Below are positions 27,593 to 37,812 of a DNA stretch of 64,000 bases, piece by piece. Under the pieces are notes generated by a model. The model was given only the letters and a program-made list of their open reading frames with translations, was not told where the DNA came from and searched no databases. The first letter of the stretch is position 1. The number at the start of each line of letters is the position of its first letter. Source of the DNA: CAXBNB01 sp040151475 (GTDB lineage Bacteria > Bacteroidota > Bacteroidia > Cytophagales > Cyclobacteriaceae); NCBI RefSeq assembly GCF_040151475.1, contig NZ_JBDKWG010000133.1:1-64000 (forward strand), read 5' to 3'. Position numbers and translations under genes: made by a program.

Positions 27593-29110
27593 CTACTGAT
27601 CTATTTTTTTTACCCTAATCTCGCCCATAGGATACCACCCATCATCATTGACTCCTGCAATGGCCAATTTCACTCTTGGTTCATAGGAGACAGGGGAAAC
27701 TACAGCAATCTCAATAACATAAGTTCCTTCGGGCATATCATACGGAATGTACAATTTCTCATCATGCAGTATATCTCCCGGAAACCAGGTACGGATGTCG
27801 GCATCTGTGGGTAGTATTATAGTTTTTCGCTGATTTTTTAGACGTATGACAAACTTGTAATCTTTGTAAATGGGTGCTACCCCTTTATTTTCCCACCACG
27901 AAGTAACTGCCAATTGCCCATGAGGACGAACAACCGAGGGAAATGTAAACTTCCTGAGCACATATCTATACCCCATTTTATTCAGCCATTCATCTACCAA
28001 TGGCCTCCACTCTTCCGGTACAGCGGAACTTTTGGCATTGAAAGAAGAAATGTGCCATTGGAGGGCTTTTTCAAATATATACTTCACCGTATCTTTAGTG
28101 TATTGGCGAGGGCCCAGCCACTGTAAAAACGTACCACAAATCTCCATGATAACAGGTGCTTTCTTCCATGCCTGACTCATGCCACTTTTGATAATATCCT
28201 GAGGATAAATATCGCTCATGTGGCTCCAGCCACCAGCTTCCCAAAAATTAATATCCCCAAGACAGTCTATCCTCCATCCTAAATGACGGATATTAGATCC
28301 TTGACCATTATTACTGCCATCCGGCCAATAGGCAGCTATATTTGTACCATTGACCAGCTTCCCGGGATCGGGAGCATCCCCATTGAGGGGTTGAAAAATG
28401 AGATGTGTTTTTTTGAAATTATCGAGGTAAACATTGATCAGTGCCAATCTGGTCGGGTCTGACAATAAGTGCATACCATCTCCTTCTCCCCAATGCCCGA
28501 CAAAAGACACATCCACCATTTCCAGATCCGGATGCCCATCGTACCTTTGACCCAATGCAGCTATCATACCACCGAAATATTTAAGGTAGGCAGGGTTTTC
28601 AGGATCGACTTCCCATTTAGCTGATTTAACGCTTTTCTCCTTCCCGATAATTTTTCTATACCAAGCAGGCACGTCTTTTTCTTCTTCTCCTTCATACGGA
28701 GATATCCGCAACATCAGAGTTTGCCCCCTTTCTGCTGCCGTTCTCAGGGCTTTGTCGATCAAATCCCAATTATAAATTTCTGGTTCTACTTCTAAAAAAC
28801 GCCAATTGACACGAAAGTATGCAATAGTAGTTTGTGGATGGTTTGGGTTGGTCAGATCTCCATCGAATTCCTGATATTCAATCGGAAAACCCTCCGTCCA
28901 ATCTATTCCTTCGTTTAGTTCATCTCCATTGAATCTTTGAAACGTGGTAAAGCCAATTCCGGGATTGTTAAGTACATCATTGATCTCTTTGGGATAGACT
29001 TTTACTGCTACTTCCGGTACTGACCGCTGTGCCGATAATGTGAATGAAAATACAAAAAAGGCAAATAATAAAATAGTCTTTGCATCGCAAAGAACTCTTA
29101 ATTTAAGCAT
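27593..29110 (-). CDS. DUF4832-family secreted protein with TIM-barrel-like body
   Basis: A 505-residue protein with a signal peptide (FTLSAQ). The sequence from about 35 (INDVLNNPGIGFTTFQRF) through NWRFLEVEPEIYNWDLIDKA and SFVGHWGEGDGMH resembles (beta/alpha)8 glycosidase-like proteins. The acidic WGEGDG and IMEICG segments sit where catalytic acids would be expected. The C-terminal 110 residues (FPSVVRPHGQLAVTSWWENK, then YDMPEGTYVIEIAVV) form a beta-sandwich typical of DUF4832 proteins. The gene stops 3 bp before the FG-GAP gene ends upstream, so translation is probably coupled. The enzymatic activity of this family is not established; a glycoside hydrolase is the best guess. Confidence 0.75.
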   Translation of the reverse strand: MLKLRVLCDAKTILLFAFFVFSFTLSAQRSVPEVAVKVYPKEINDVLNNPGIGFTTFQRFNGDELNEGIDWTEGFPIEYQEFDGDLTNPNHPQTTIAYFRVNWRFLEVEPEIYNWDLIDKALRTAAERGQTLMLRISPYEGEEEKDVPAWYRKIIGKEKSVKSAKWEVDPENPAYLKYFGGMIAALGQRYDGHPDLEMVDVSFVGHWGEGDGMHLLSDPTRLALINVYLDNFKKTHLIFQPLNGDAPDPGKLVNGTNIAAYWPDGSNNGQGSNIRHLGWRIDCLGDINFWEAGGWSHMSDIYPQDIIKSGMSQAWKKAPVIMEICGTFLQWLGPRQYTKDTVKYIFEKALQWHISSFNAKSSAVPEEWRPLVDEWLNKMGYRYVLRKFTFPSVVRPHGQLAVTSWWENKGVAPIYKDYKFVIRLKNQRKTIILPTDADIRTWFPGDILHDEKLYIPYDMPEGTYVIEIAVVSPVSYEPRVKLAIAGVNDDGWYPMGEIRVKKIDQ

Positions 29111-29112
29111 GA

Positions 29113-32100
29113 TTATTTGGTTGTAATTAGTTTAACAAAATCATCATTGACACCTGTCAATAATCCTTTTTTATTCTCGACAGCTTGCCCCAATTGAATT
29201 AATCTTAGTTTTTTCACATCACCCGACAGATTCAAGCCGGAAACATAACCTCTTACAGGACTAAAACTTCCTTTACCATTGCCTTTCAGAAACAACCCCT
29301 GTCCTGCATCATTTCTTGGGGTTTCTACTTCGGAATTGTAGAGATTTCCGGCAACAACAATGTCATTTATACCGTCACTGTCAAAATCTTCATAGAGAAT
29401 TCCAAACACCGCTGAAGTCTGAGCCATTTTTGGAAGCTTCATCAAATCAAACCCATTTTGGGTATTGAGCAGAATGCTGTTAGAAAAGGTGTTTGCCGTC
29501 AATTCATCGGCTTGTGCCAACGATGTTGAACCATATACATCTGCCAGGGTAGCCAAACCAAAGGAATTGTAATCCTTAAATTTCTTTTTGAGATCCGGAA
29601 TCTGTTCAGAAGAACACTGTTTGCCACGTAGAGGATATAATTTATCATTTTCATAATAGCTAAGCACAATATCCAGCGATCCATTGTTATCAAAATCTTT
29701 AGAATACAACTTGAAAGGTGCACCCGGTTTTGTTTTGTACTTATAATTTTCTCCCAGATTGCCAAGGATGTAATCCATAGCACCATCATTGTTCACATCC
29801 CCTTCGGTAATGCTGAACCACCAGCCATTACTATTATTAAGAATGGAATCTCCTTCTACTTTTTTCAACAATCCATTGCCATTCTTAAAGATCGTTATCG
29901 GCATCCATTCACCAACAACTATCAAATCTTTCTGCCCGTCTCCGTCATAATCTGACCAAACAGCATCGGTAACCATACCCAAAAATTGCAAATCATTACC
30001 CTGACTTTTAGTAACATCTTTGAATTTTCCATTTTCGTTTTCCAGTAAAAAACTTCCTGATGATTTAGGATATTTAGCTGGCAAAAGTCTGGTACCCACA
30101 AACAAATCCAAATCGCCATCACTGTCATAGTCATGGGCTTTCACGACTCCCCCACTGACTCCTATTATGGGTAAAGCGGAATTAGCTTTTGTGAAATTAC
30201 CTTTGCCATTATTGAGGTATAATCTATCCTGATAATAGGCATTCCCATTCGAAAATTCGTTCCCACCACTTACCACATAGAGATCGGCATCTCCATCCTG
30301 ATCAGCATCAAAAAAGATGGCATCTATATCTTCATGCACCAAATCCGAAGCAATGGATTTTTGTATTGTTTTGGTGAATGTTGAATTGCTGTTTTGCCTA
30401 TAAATAGCCGCTTCAAAATCTTTCGCCCCACCAATAAAAAAATCTTCCAAACCATCATTATTGATGTCTCCTACAGCCAGTGCCGGGCCAAAAGTTGACA
30501 TTTTGTGCGGGAGTAAAACTTCCTTTTCAAAATCATCATAATAGTTTTCTTCATGACGGTGATTGATTTTACAGGCTAAAGTTTCATCCTTAAAAAGAGT
30601 TGGTTTCTTCTCTTCATTTTCTTTTGAACCTCTGGTATCACTGTATTTAATTGTGATAACCTGATCCACGGCAACATTTTCCAATTCGCTTGCTTTACCA
30701 TCAGGCCAGGTAACTTGCAGCAGGTCAACTGCCATCACTTTTCCCACACCAAAATGTAAGGTATAATCCACGCTAGACTGATACCCTCTGGAAACTTGTT
30801 GTTCCAAAAATTGCTTTTGGCCTCCCGACTGAATCATTATTTTTGTTCCAATGCCATCAATATTTGAAGGTTTTCCTTTCAATTTTATATTGAGAAAATG
30901 GTTTTCTGTCAGCTCGGTGGCATTGTTACGGTACACATGAGCAACATCATCTATATTATTGACAATCAACTCCATGTCCCCATCATTATCCAAATCCGCA
31001 TAAGCCGCTCCATTCGAAAATGAAGGTATATTGACTCCCCAATCGTCATTCTTTTTTTCGAAATTCAAGCCATCCATATTTTTATATACCAGATTAACTG
31101 TCTTTTCAGCAGGTATCTTGCTCAGTATTTCTTTTACTAAAGCCCTGAGATCGGCTTTACGTTTTCTACGTTCAAGGTCAATCCTGTTCTTTCTATAGTT
31201 GTCATAATCCTTGTTATTGGTGTTTTTTCGGATACCATTGGTCACTACCAAATCCTTGAAACCGTCATCGTCCAAATCCACAAAAAGTGGTGCCCAACTC
31301 CAATCTGTACTGGCTACACCTGCCATAGGAGCAATATCGGAGAAAGTTCCGTTTCCATTGTTTAGCTGAAGGGTGTTGCGCATGTATTGGTAGTGTCCTC
31401 CAACCTGCACCATGATGTTGAATGCCTTTGGATTCATTGAAGCCATATTCGTTTTTCTACCGTAGTTGGAAGATGACCTCATGTCCAAAACGAATATATC
31501 TTGCCATCCATCATTGTCAATATCACTCATATCTACACCCATAGACGAATAAGAAATATGACTCATAGATTCTAATGCACTTTCTTTGAAAACACCTCCA
31601 CCAATATTATTGTACAAATAGTCTCTACCTAAAAAATCGTTGCAGATATAAATATCGGAACGGTTGTCATTGTTTAAATCTCCAACAGCTACGCCAAGAC
31701 CATCACCAAGTTCAGACTGATTGATTCCTATATCAATTTTAATTTCCGAAAAATGGCCATCTGCATTTTCGTAAATTTTATCACCTATTTCCTTACTGTA
31801 TTGATATTCTTCAACTCTTTTAGACAGCTCTTTCACAGGGTCAACGGCATGATTTAACAGGTACATATCCAAATCTCCATCCTGATCGTAATCAAAAAAT
31901 GAGGCCTGAATAGAAGTACTGCTGTCATCCAAACCATATTCTGAGGCTCTTTCGGTAAATGTCAGGTTTCCATTGTTTACAAATAAAAGGTTGGTTCTGA
32001 GTTCCGGATTTGTTCTACCAGACCGGCAAACGTAGATATCCAACAAGCCATCCTGATTGATATCTGTCATGGTCACTCCGGTTTTCCAACCTGAAAGCGT

Positions 32101-32460
32101 ATCCAAACCAGACCCTATAGTAATATCTTTGAATTGAAAGCCTCCTTTATTCAAAAATAACTTTCCTGTTTTTTGATTTGAAGAGAAATAAATATCTATT
32201 AAGTTATCATTGTTGATATCTCCTACGGCCACTCCTCCACCATTGTAAAAATTAGTGTAAGAAAGTATGTTATCATCATTGTTAAGTCCTTCGGTGATGT
32301 CATTTCTAAAATTGATACCTGTATCATTAGCATTAGTCAGTTCCAGTAACAGACGCTCTTTTTTTTCGATAGGATTACAGGAAAAAATCGCAAGAATAGA
32401 GAATAATAAACTATAGTAAGTCAAACTTTGGCACTCTGTTATTATGCTATACTTCATCAT
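29113..32460 (-). CDS. FG-GAP/VCBS repeat lipoprotein with ASPIC/UnbV domain
   Basis: I start at 32460 (MMKYSIITEC), which gives a lipoprotein signal ending AIFSC; the longer frame adds 35 unlikely residues. The 1115-residue protein contains two sets of FG-GAP/VCBS calcium-type repeats (AVGDINNDNLIDIYF, SFFDYDQDGDLDMYLL, FVDLDDDGFKDLVVTNG, then a second set from GDINNDGLEDFFIGG). Between them lies an ASPIC/UnbV domain (GTKIMIQSGGQKQFLEQQ, LLQVTWPDGKASEL). Such proteins are usually beta-propellers on the cell surface. It is the first gene after the SusD terminator-like hairpin. It probably binds a glycan or protein at the surface; no enzyme activity is known for this type. Confidence 0.88.
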   Translation of the reverse strand: MMKYSIITECQSLTYYSLLFSILAIFSCNPIEKKERLLLELTNANDTGINFRNDITEGLNNDDNILSYTNFYNGGGVAVGDINNDNLIDIYFSSNQKTGKLFLNKGGFQFKDITIGSGLDTLSGWKTGVTMTDINQDGLLDIYVCRSGRTNPELRTNLLFVNNGNLTFTERASEYGLDDSSTSIQASFFDYDQDGDLDMYLLNHAVDPVKELSKRVEEYQYSKEIGDKIYENADGHFSEIKIDIGINQSELGDGLGVAVGDLNNDNRSDIYICNDFLGRDYLYNNIGGGVFKESALESMSHISYSSMGVDMSDIDNDGWQDIFVLDMRSSSNYGRKTNMASMNPKAFNIMVQVGGHYQYMRNTLQLNNGNGTFSDIAPMAGVASTDWSWAPLFVDLDDDGFKDLVVTNGIRKNTNNKDYDNYRKNRIDLERRKRKADLRALVKEILSKIPAEKTVNLVYKNMDGLNFEKKNDDWGVNIPSFSNGAAYADLDNDGDMELIVNNIDDVAHVYRNNATELTENHFLNIKLKGKPSNIDGIGTKIMIQSGGQKQFLEQQVSRGYQSSVDYTLHFGVGKVMAVDLLQVTWPDGKASELENVAVDQVITIKYSDTRGSKENEEKKPTLFKDETLACKINHRHEENYYDDFEKEVLLPHKMSTFGPALAVGDINNDGLEDFFIGGAKDFEAAIYRQNSNSTFTKTIQKSIASDLVHEDIDAIFFDADQDGDADLYVVSGGNEFSNGNAYYQDRLYLNNGKGNFTKANSALPIIGVSGGVVKAHDYDSDGDLDLFVGTRLLPAKYPKSSGSFLLENENGKFKDVTKSQGNDLQFLGMVTDAVWSDYDGDGQKDLIVVGEWMPITIFKNGNGLLKKVEGDSILNNSNGWWFSITEGDVNNDGAMDYILGNLGENYKYKTKPGAPFKLYSKDFDNNGSLDIVLSYYENDKLYPLRGKQCSSEQIPDLKKKFKDYNSFGLATLADVYGSTSLAQADELTANTFSNSILLNTQNGFDLMKLPKMAQTSAVFGILYEDFDSDGINDIVVAGNLYNSEVETPRNDAGQGLFLKGNGKGSFSPVRGYVSGLNLSGDVKKLRLIQLGQAVENKKGLLTGVNDDFVKLITTK

Positions 32461-32608
32461 TCGGGTTTTATTAAAAATCATATTTCGAAATGCGTGTTCT
32501 ACCCTGTAACCCATTAGCTTTCTTCTCAACACTGAAGAAAAGGATAATCCAAATGATAAAACCATTTATTAACCATGATTGTCTGGTATGTAAGATCAAT
32601 CCAGAGTT

Positions 32609-32643
32609 AAAAGAGAACCAGACCAGTGATCTGGCTCTCTTTT
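32609..32643 (-). terminator. Terminator-like hairpin after the second susD
   Basis: AAAAGAGAACCAG (32609-32621) pairs with CTGGCTCTCTTTT (32631-32643) over 13 bp with one mismatch. T-rich sequence follows on either strand because the stem base is A/T. It lies 40 bp after the susD stop and 150 bp before the FG-GAP gene. Confidence 0.75.
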
Positions 32644-32684
32644 ATTTCAAATAGGTATTGTACAGATATGTCCTGATTTATAAA

Positions 32685-34196
32685 TCAATTGTTGTCCGGA
32701 GTAAGTTGACTATTGGCATCAATCTCACTTTGAGGGATAGGGTAATATGATTTAGACTCGTCAATATTACTAAAATTCCCTCCGGGATATTTACCTTCCA
32801 AACCAGCTTTCCACAGAGCTATGTGCTTCCCACTTCTTACCAAATCCACTCTTCTATGCCCTTCCATAAAAAGCTCTTTTGCCCTTTCTTCTAAAATGGC
32901 AGCTCTTAAATCCACCTGATTCAATCCACTTAACCCCGTCAAACCTGCTCTGTCTCTGACAATGTTTAAAACAGTCATAGCGCCATCCTGATCATTGGTT
33001 TCATTTAAAGCTTCAGCTCTTATTAGTAAAATATCTGCATACCTTAAAACGGCATAATTAACTCCTGATTTAGCCGGATCACTATCAAACCTATTCTGAC
33101 CACCTGTATGTTTCGTAATAGGGGCATAATCTAAATCAGATATAGAAACGCTTGCGTCAGTGGATAAAGCAGTATATTCCGGTGTCCCGGGAATCACATG
33201 ATATTCAAAAACTCCCGGACTGGTTTCATTCTGTCCTCCGTCCTGATAACCATTTGCCATGTTGTTCCTTCTGGTATCATCAGTATCAAATGTCTTATAA
33301 AACTCATCAGTAACTACTAAGTTGCCCCATCCTCCATTTTGATAAGTACCATCCAAGGTAAACCACGACAATTGAGTTTCAGCTCCTGCACCACTTCCAT
33401 CGCTGTGTATGGCAAACACCCATTCATTATCTGTTTTATTTGAGGCATAAAATATTTCAGTAGCACTCGGAAATAAATCATATTCACCCAAATCCATTAC
33501 TGCTTTTGCATCAGCAGCAGCAGTATCCCAGTTTTTAGCATTTAAGTTGGTCTTAGCTCTCAATCCCAATGCAGCTCCCTTGGTAGCTCTTCCCACACCA
33601 TTGGTAGCGTACCCCGGCAAATCCGGAGCAGCCTCTGTCAAATCCTTAATAATCTGAGCAATAATGTCAGCTTGTGGGCTTACTGCCAAATCACCCGTAG
33701 TTTCTCCCAGATTTAAAATGACATCTTTAAAATTGAAGGTCAGGTCATAATAAGCCAATGCCCTCAAAAACTTGGCTTCAGCAATGTAACCCGCCCTGAT
33801 CTGATCATCTATATTCATACCTTCCAGTACAGAAAGTGCGAAGTTTGCAGATGCTACCACAGCATAAGCACCAACCCATACTTCATTGGTATATTGTTCA
33901 TTATTACCCCAGGTACCTATTTCATAAGGATCCGAACCACCAGACCAGGTATCTTGTCCATAATCGGTAGGCAATTCCGAAATTTGCAACAAGCTCATCT
34001 CATAGTAAGTTCCCCAATCATTGCCTTTCAAACTTGAGTAAACACTTGTTATAAGTGATTCTGCATCTTCAACTGTAGTATAACCATTTGAAGCTAACAG
34101 TTCAGAATAAACATTTTCTTCCAGTTTATCATCGCACGATATCATACTTATCAGTAATAATCCTAGTGTGCATATTAATATTATTTTATTTTTCAT
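32685..34196 (-). CDS. SusD/RagB lipoprotein (second locus)
   Basis: I start at 34196 (MKNKIILICTLG); this 503-residue version gives a lipoprotein signal ending SMISC. The mature protein shows the SusD helical core (AKFLRALAYYDLTFNFKDV, LRYADILLIRAEALNE) and the C-terminal family hallmark KELFMEGHRRVDLVRSGK followed by YYPIPQSEIDANSQLTPDNN. It is the partner of the SusC encoded immediately upstream and should bind glycan at the cell surface. It belongs to the classical SusD/RagB branch, unlike the first locus, whose SusD is of the SusD-like_2 type. The two loci are therefore not simple copies. Confidence 0.94.
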   Translation of the reverse strand: MKNKIILICTLGLLLISMISCDDKLEENVYSELLASNGYTTVEDAESLITSVYSSLKGNDWGTYYEMSLLQISELPTDYGQDTWSGGSDPYEIGTWGNNEQYTNEVWVGAYAVVASANFALSVLEGMNIDDQIRAGYIAEAKFLRALAYYDLTFNFKDVILNLGETTGDLAVSPQADIIAQIIKDLTEAAPDLPGYATNGVGRATKGAALGLRAKTNLNAKNWDTAAADAKAVMDLGEYDLFPSATEIFYASNKTDNEWVFAIHSDGSGAGAETQLSWFTLDGTYQNGGWGNLVVTDEFYKTFDTDDTRRNNMANGYQDGGQNETSPGVFEYHVIPGTPEYTALSTDASVSISDLDYAPITKHTGGQNRFDSDPAKSGVNYAVLRYADILLIRAEALNETNDQDGAMTVLNIVRDRAGLTGLSGLNQVDLRAAILEERAKELFMEGHRRVDLVRSGKHIALWKAGLEGKYPGGNFSNIDESKSYYPIPQSEIDANSQLTPDNN

Positions 34197-34221
34197 AGTT
34201 GTATTTTTTATGACCAATTAA

Positions 34222-37200
34222 TTAAAACCCAAGTCTTAAACCGATTGTATAAGTCTTGTAATTGGGAAATCCATTATCATCAACCCCTCTGCCCGAACTC
34301 TGGGAAACACCACTATAATTAAAACTCACTTCAGGATCAAAGCCGCTGTAGTTAGTGAAAGTCATTAGGTTTTCTGCCTGAACATACACTTCTGCATTGC
34401 CTAGCCATGAAACAGCATTAGTATCAAACCTATAAGACAAAGAAACATTTTTAAGTCTCACATAGGAGGCATCCTCGATAAACTCTGAATTGACATAACC
34501 ACCATAACCATTTCTTCCATCGAAATATCCAATTCCAGGCCGGGTACCGGATGTGTTTGCTGAAGTGTATCTATCGGCTGCCTTTGCGCTTCTAAGCTCA
34601 TCAATCATCACACCTCTTAAATTAAGTAAATCATTGCCTTGTACTCCTTGAAAAAACACATTCAATGTAAAGCCTTTATAAGCGAACCTATTATTTAAAC
34701 CCCAGGTAAAATCAGGTGTGGCATTGCCAATAACACTACGATCATCAGCATCTAATACACCATCTCCATTGACGTCCATGTACTTAGCTTCTCCGGGTTT
34801 TGAAAGAGGTTGCGGCCCATATGTTTCACCAACTTGTACAACTCCTGCATAAGTATAGCCAAAGAAATCTCCCATTTGTCCTCCGGAGACCATTTCTCTA
34901 TAGGCCTCCTGGCCATATCCGGATACTGGTTCTCTTGCCAGTTTTATAACAATGGGTGCATCACGATCTAGTTTCACTATTTCATTCTGGTTTTTTGAAA
35001 AATTACCGGAAGCAGTCCACTTAAAATCTCCATCAATAATATTACCTCCAAGCGAAAGTTCTATCCCACTGTTACTCATTTCACCAATATTAGCTCTGAT
35101 TACACTATATCCGGTAGAAGCAGAAGAAAGGCTCTTGTCAATGATCATATCAACGGTCTGTGTCTTATAAGCTTCTACAGCACCAAACAATCTACTTCCC
35201 CAAAGGCCAAAATCAAGTCCAATATTTAGCATATTAGAAGTCTCCCATTTCAAATCAGGATTAGGGGCAAATCTACCGTCAGGCCCTAGCCCTGATACTG
35301 ATGATGAACCATCAAAAGAATATTGTTTCTCAGTCGGAGACACTCTTGCCAGTGCAGTATAAGCCGAGAAACTGTTGTTTCCAGTAACACCATAGGCAAC
35401 CCTTAGCTTAAGGTTATCAATCAAATTAGAAGCATTCAAAAAGTCTTCTTCTGAAATCCTCCAAGCTACAGAAGCTGATGGAAATGTACCCCATTTGTTG
35501 TTAGCTCCCATTTGAGATGCTCCATCTGCTCTTAATGTAGCCGTAAGCAAATACTTGTCTTGAAAACTGTAATTTGCCCGGCCAAAGAAAGAGATGATTC
35601 GATTTTCAGATCTCCAACTGGCTATATTCTGTACTGATGCGGAAGCAAGGTTGTTGTAGGAAGTTTTATCAGTTGGAAACCCGTTTCCTGATGCGTCGAA
35701 ACTTCTATACCCGAATTTTTGATCTGATGCTCCTGCTAAAACATTCAAAGTATGGCCTTCAGACATTTCTGGTGTATAACTCACCGTTCCTTCCACTATA
35801 TAATTTTCATTTTTCGATTCTGAAATAGCACCGTAAGCCTCTGAACCACCTGCTGAATATATGGCTGGTTCGAATGTACTGTTGGTATTTGCTGTATTAT
35901 CAAAACCTACACTGATTTTAGCAATTAAGCCATCAAGGATTTTATAATCTGCCCAAATATTGGCGTAAGTTCTAAACTGATTTTGATCTCTGTCCGGAAC
36001 AGTCAATCTGCCTATAGGATTAACCCAAGGTGGCCCTCCCTGTTCTCTGGAAAAAGCAGTAGTTCCTAAAGTTCCGTCATCATTGTAAGCCGCTCTTCCT
36101 GGTTCGGCTCTCAACAATCGGTACATGTCCGAATTGCTTCGAAAACCTGGTCTGTTACTTGCTCCCAATGCATCAATTTTCGCAGTATATATATTCATTC
36201 CGACATTGGCATTCTTTCCAAACTTCCTATCCACATTCAACCGGATAGAAGTACGGTTAAAATCTGTGTTAAGCAAAATACCTTCCTGCCTAAAGGAATT
36301 TAAGGACAATGAAAAACGAGTGGTTTCGTCACCGCCGGTCGCACCAACTGTATGACTTTGGATTCCGGCATTTCGGGTGCCTTCTTTCAACCAATCTGTA
36401 TCATTACCTATAGCCAAGTCTGCTGCATTGTACCATGGATTACCATCATTGTTGTCATCTGCATAGAGTTGGTTGCGGTTTGTTGAGTAATCATTCCAAT
36501 TTAAGAATTCTACAGTGTTATTTATTTTTTGAACACCTGCATAACCATCATAACTCACACGCACTTCTCCTCTTTTCCCTTTTTTGGTAGTAATTAATAC
36601 CACTCCTGAAGAACCTCTGGATCCATATATTGCCGATGCAGAAGCATCTTTCAAAATATCAATAGATTCAATATCAGATGGATTGATAGAAACACCGGCT
36701 GACATTGGAAATCCATCAACCACATATAACGGTTCATTGCTATTGGATATAGAATTGTAGCCCCTAATCACAACAGATAATTCTCCTCCCGGCTTGCTAT
36801 CACCTCTTGACACTTCCACACCTGCTGCTCGCCCCTGTAGCATTTGAGCAGCAGAAGAAACTGAAGCCCCCATAGTCATGTCTTCTTTATCCAAAGACAC
36901 CACTGCGCCTGTTAAATCCTTTTTTTCAACTGTACCATAGCCTACAACGACTACTTCCTTTAGTGCTGTAATGTCTGCCTTTAAGGAAATATCAATGGTT
37001 GCCCTATTGCCGACTATTATTTCTTGTTTGATAAAACCCACTGAACTAAATACCAAAATAGAATTTTCATCGGGGACATTAAGAGAAAACCGACCATTGA
37101 TATCCGTAATAGTTCCAATGGATGTACCTTTCAGCAAAACATTTACTCCCGGCAAACCATCTGTCTCTTCTACAGATGTAACAGTACCAGTTATTACCTT

Positions 37201-37665
37201 ATCATCGTTTAATTTGCCCTGTAATTGTAATCCCGATTTCTTTAATACCGAATTCCTGCCGGAAGCATTCGAATCTAATTCTCTGGGTACGGCTGTCGGA
37301 TCAGATGTGGTAAGGACGATTTGCCGATCAAAAACCACATAATTGACATTAGTGCCATCAAATAATTTTTCCAGTACTTTTTCAATTTTCTGATTTTTAG
37401 CATTCAATCTAACCTTACGATTGGCATCAATTAGTTTTTGGTTAAAAAGAAAATAAAATTCGCTTTGATTCTCGATCTCATCCAATACCGTCTCTAAGCT
37501 GGCATCAGTTATGTTTAGAGATATTTTAGCCTTTTGGCTGTATGAGTTAGAGGCCATTACGTTCATAATTCCCAGCGTAATCAATAGTATAGTAATTCTC
37601 ATAACTCTGACAATTTTGGTTATAATATGGGGCGCAATCTTCTCCTCATTATGTTTTTTTTTCAT
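34222..37665 (-). CDS. SusC/RagA TonB-dependent transporter with STN domain (second locus)
   Basis: A 1147-residue transporter. The N-terminus has a signal region (TILLITLGIMNVMASNSYSQ), an STN domain at about 50-120 (ASLETVLDEIENQSEFYFLF), and a carboxypeptidase-regulatory-like domain (DGLPGVNVLLKGTSIGTITD). The plug domain follows (VVVGYGTVEKKDLTGAV, LYVVDGFPMS, ILKDASASAIYGSRGSSGVV) and the barrel ends YKTYTIGLRLGF. The STN domain marks it as both importer and signal sender to the FecR encoded upstream. It has the ILKDASASAIYG plug form found in classical SusC proteins. It looks intact. Confidence 0.95.
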   Translation of the reverse strand: MKKKHNEEKIAPHIITKIVRVMRITILLITLGIMNVMASNSYSQKAKISLNITDASLETVLDEIENQSEFYFLFNQKLIDANRKVRLNAKNQKIEKVLEKLFDGTNVNYVVFDRQIVLTTSDPTAVPRELDSNASGRNSVLKKSGLQLQGKLNDDKVITGTVTSVEETDGLPGVNVLLKGTSIGTITDINGRFSLNVPDENSILVFSSVGFIKQEIIVGNRATIDISLKADITALKEVVVVGYGTVEKKDLTGAVVSLDKEDMTMGASVSSAAQMLQGRAAGVEVSRGDSKPGGELSVVIRGYNSISNSNEPLYVVDGFPMSAGVSINPSDIESIDILKDASASAIYGSRGSSGVVLITTKKGKRGEVRVSYDGYAGVQKINNTVEFLNWNDYSTNRNQLYADDNNDGNPWYNAADLAIGNDTDWLKEGTRNAGIQSHTVGATGGDETTRFSLSLNSFRQEGILLNTDFNRTSIRLNVDRKFGKNANVGMNIYTAKIDALGASNRPGFRSNSDMYRLLRAEPGRAAYNDDGTLGTTAFSREQGGPPWVNPIGRLTVPDRDQNQFRTYANIWADYKILDGLIAKISVGFDNTANTNSTFEPAIYSAGGSEAYGAISESKNENYIVEGTVSYTPEMSEGHTLNVLAGASDQKFGYRSFDASGNGFPTDKTSYNNLASASVQNIASWRSENRIISFFGRANYSFQDKYLLTATLRADGASQMGANNKWGTFPSASVAWRISEEDFLNASNLIDNLKLRVAYGVTGNNSFSAYTALARVSPTEKQYSFDGSSSVSGLGPDGRFAPNPDLKWETSNMLNIGLDFGLWGSRLFGAVEAYKTQTVDMIIDKSLSSASTGYSVIRANIGEMSNSGIELSLGGNIIDGDFKWTASGNFSKNQNEIVKLDRDAPIVIKLAREPVSGYGQEAYREMVSGGQMGDFFGYTYAGVVQVGETYGPQPLSKPGEAKYMDVNGDGVLDADDRSVIGNATPDFTWGLNNRFAYKGFTLNVFFQGVQGNDLLNLRGVMIDELRSAKAADRYTSANTSGTRPGIGYFDGRNGYGGYVNSEFIEDASYVRLKNVSLSYRFDTNAVSWLGNAEVYVQAENLMTFTNYSGFDPEVSFNYSGVSQSSGRGVDDNGFPNYKTYTIGLRLGF

Positions 37666-37728
37666 AATTTTGCATGTTTTAGTGGGTAATTGATTTTCTT
37701 AAAATTCTCATCTACTAAAATTTAAGGT

Positions 37729-37753
37729 GGGAAAACGGCTCCAACGTTTTCCC
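37729..37753. promoter_or_regulatory. Hairpin in the fecR-susC gap (second locus)
   Basis: GGGAAAACG (37729-37737) pairs perfectly with CGTTTTCCC (37745-37753) around a 7-nt loop, with further wobble pairs outside. It lies about 65 bp upstream of susC, the same relative place as the hairpin at 11458-11485. A CATAGGC word occurs 25-30 bp further upstream in both gaps (11514-11520 and 37779-37785). Confidence 0.55.
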
Positions 37754-37812
37754 GCTCTTTTTGCTGTTAAGGTTATGCCATAGGCTATCTTTCTTTAAAA
37801 GGTTATAAATAC

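Noticed and set aside
36971..37342. 123-codon plus-strand frame inside susC
   Set aside because: It is the antisense shadow of a well-supported SusC coding region.
6325..37665. The two SusCD loci as a recent segmental duplication
   Set aside because: The SusD proteins belong to different subgroups and the SusC plug motifs differ, so they are separate acquisitions or old divergences.
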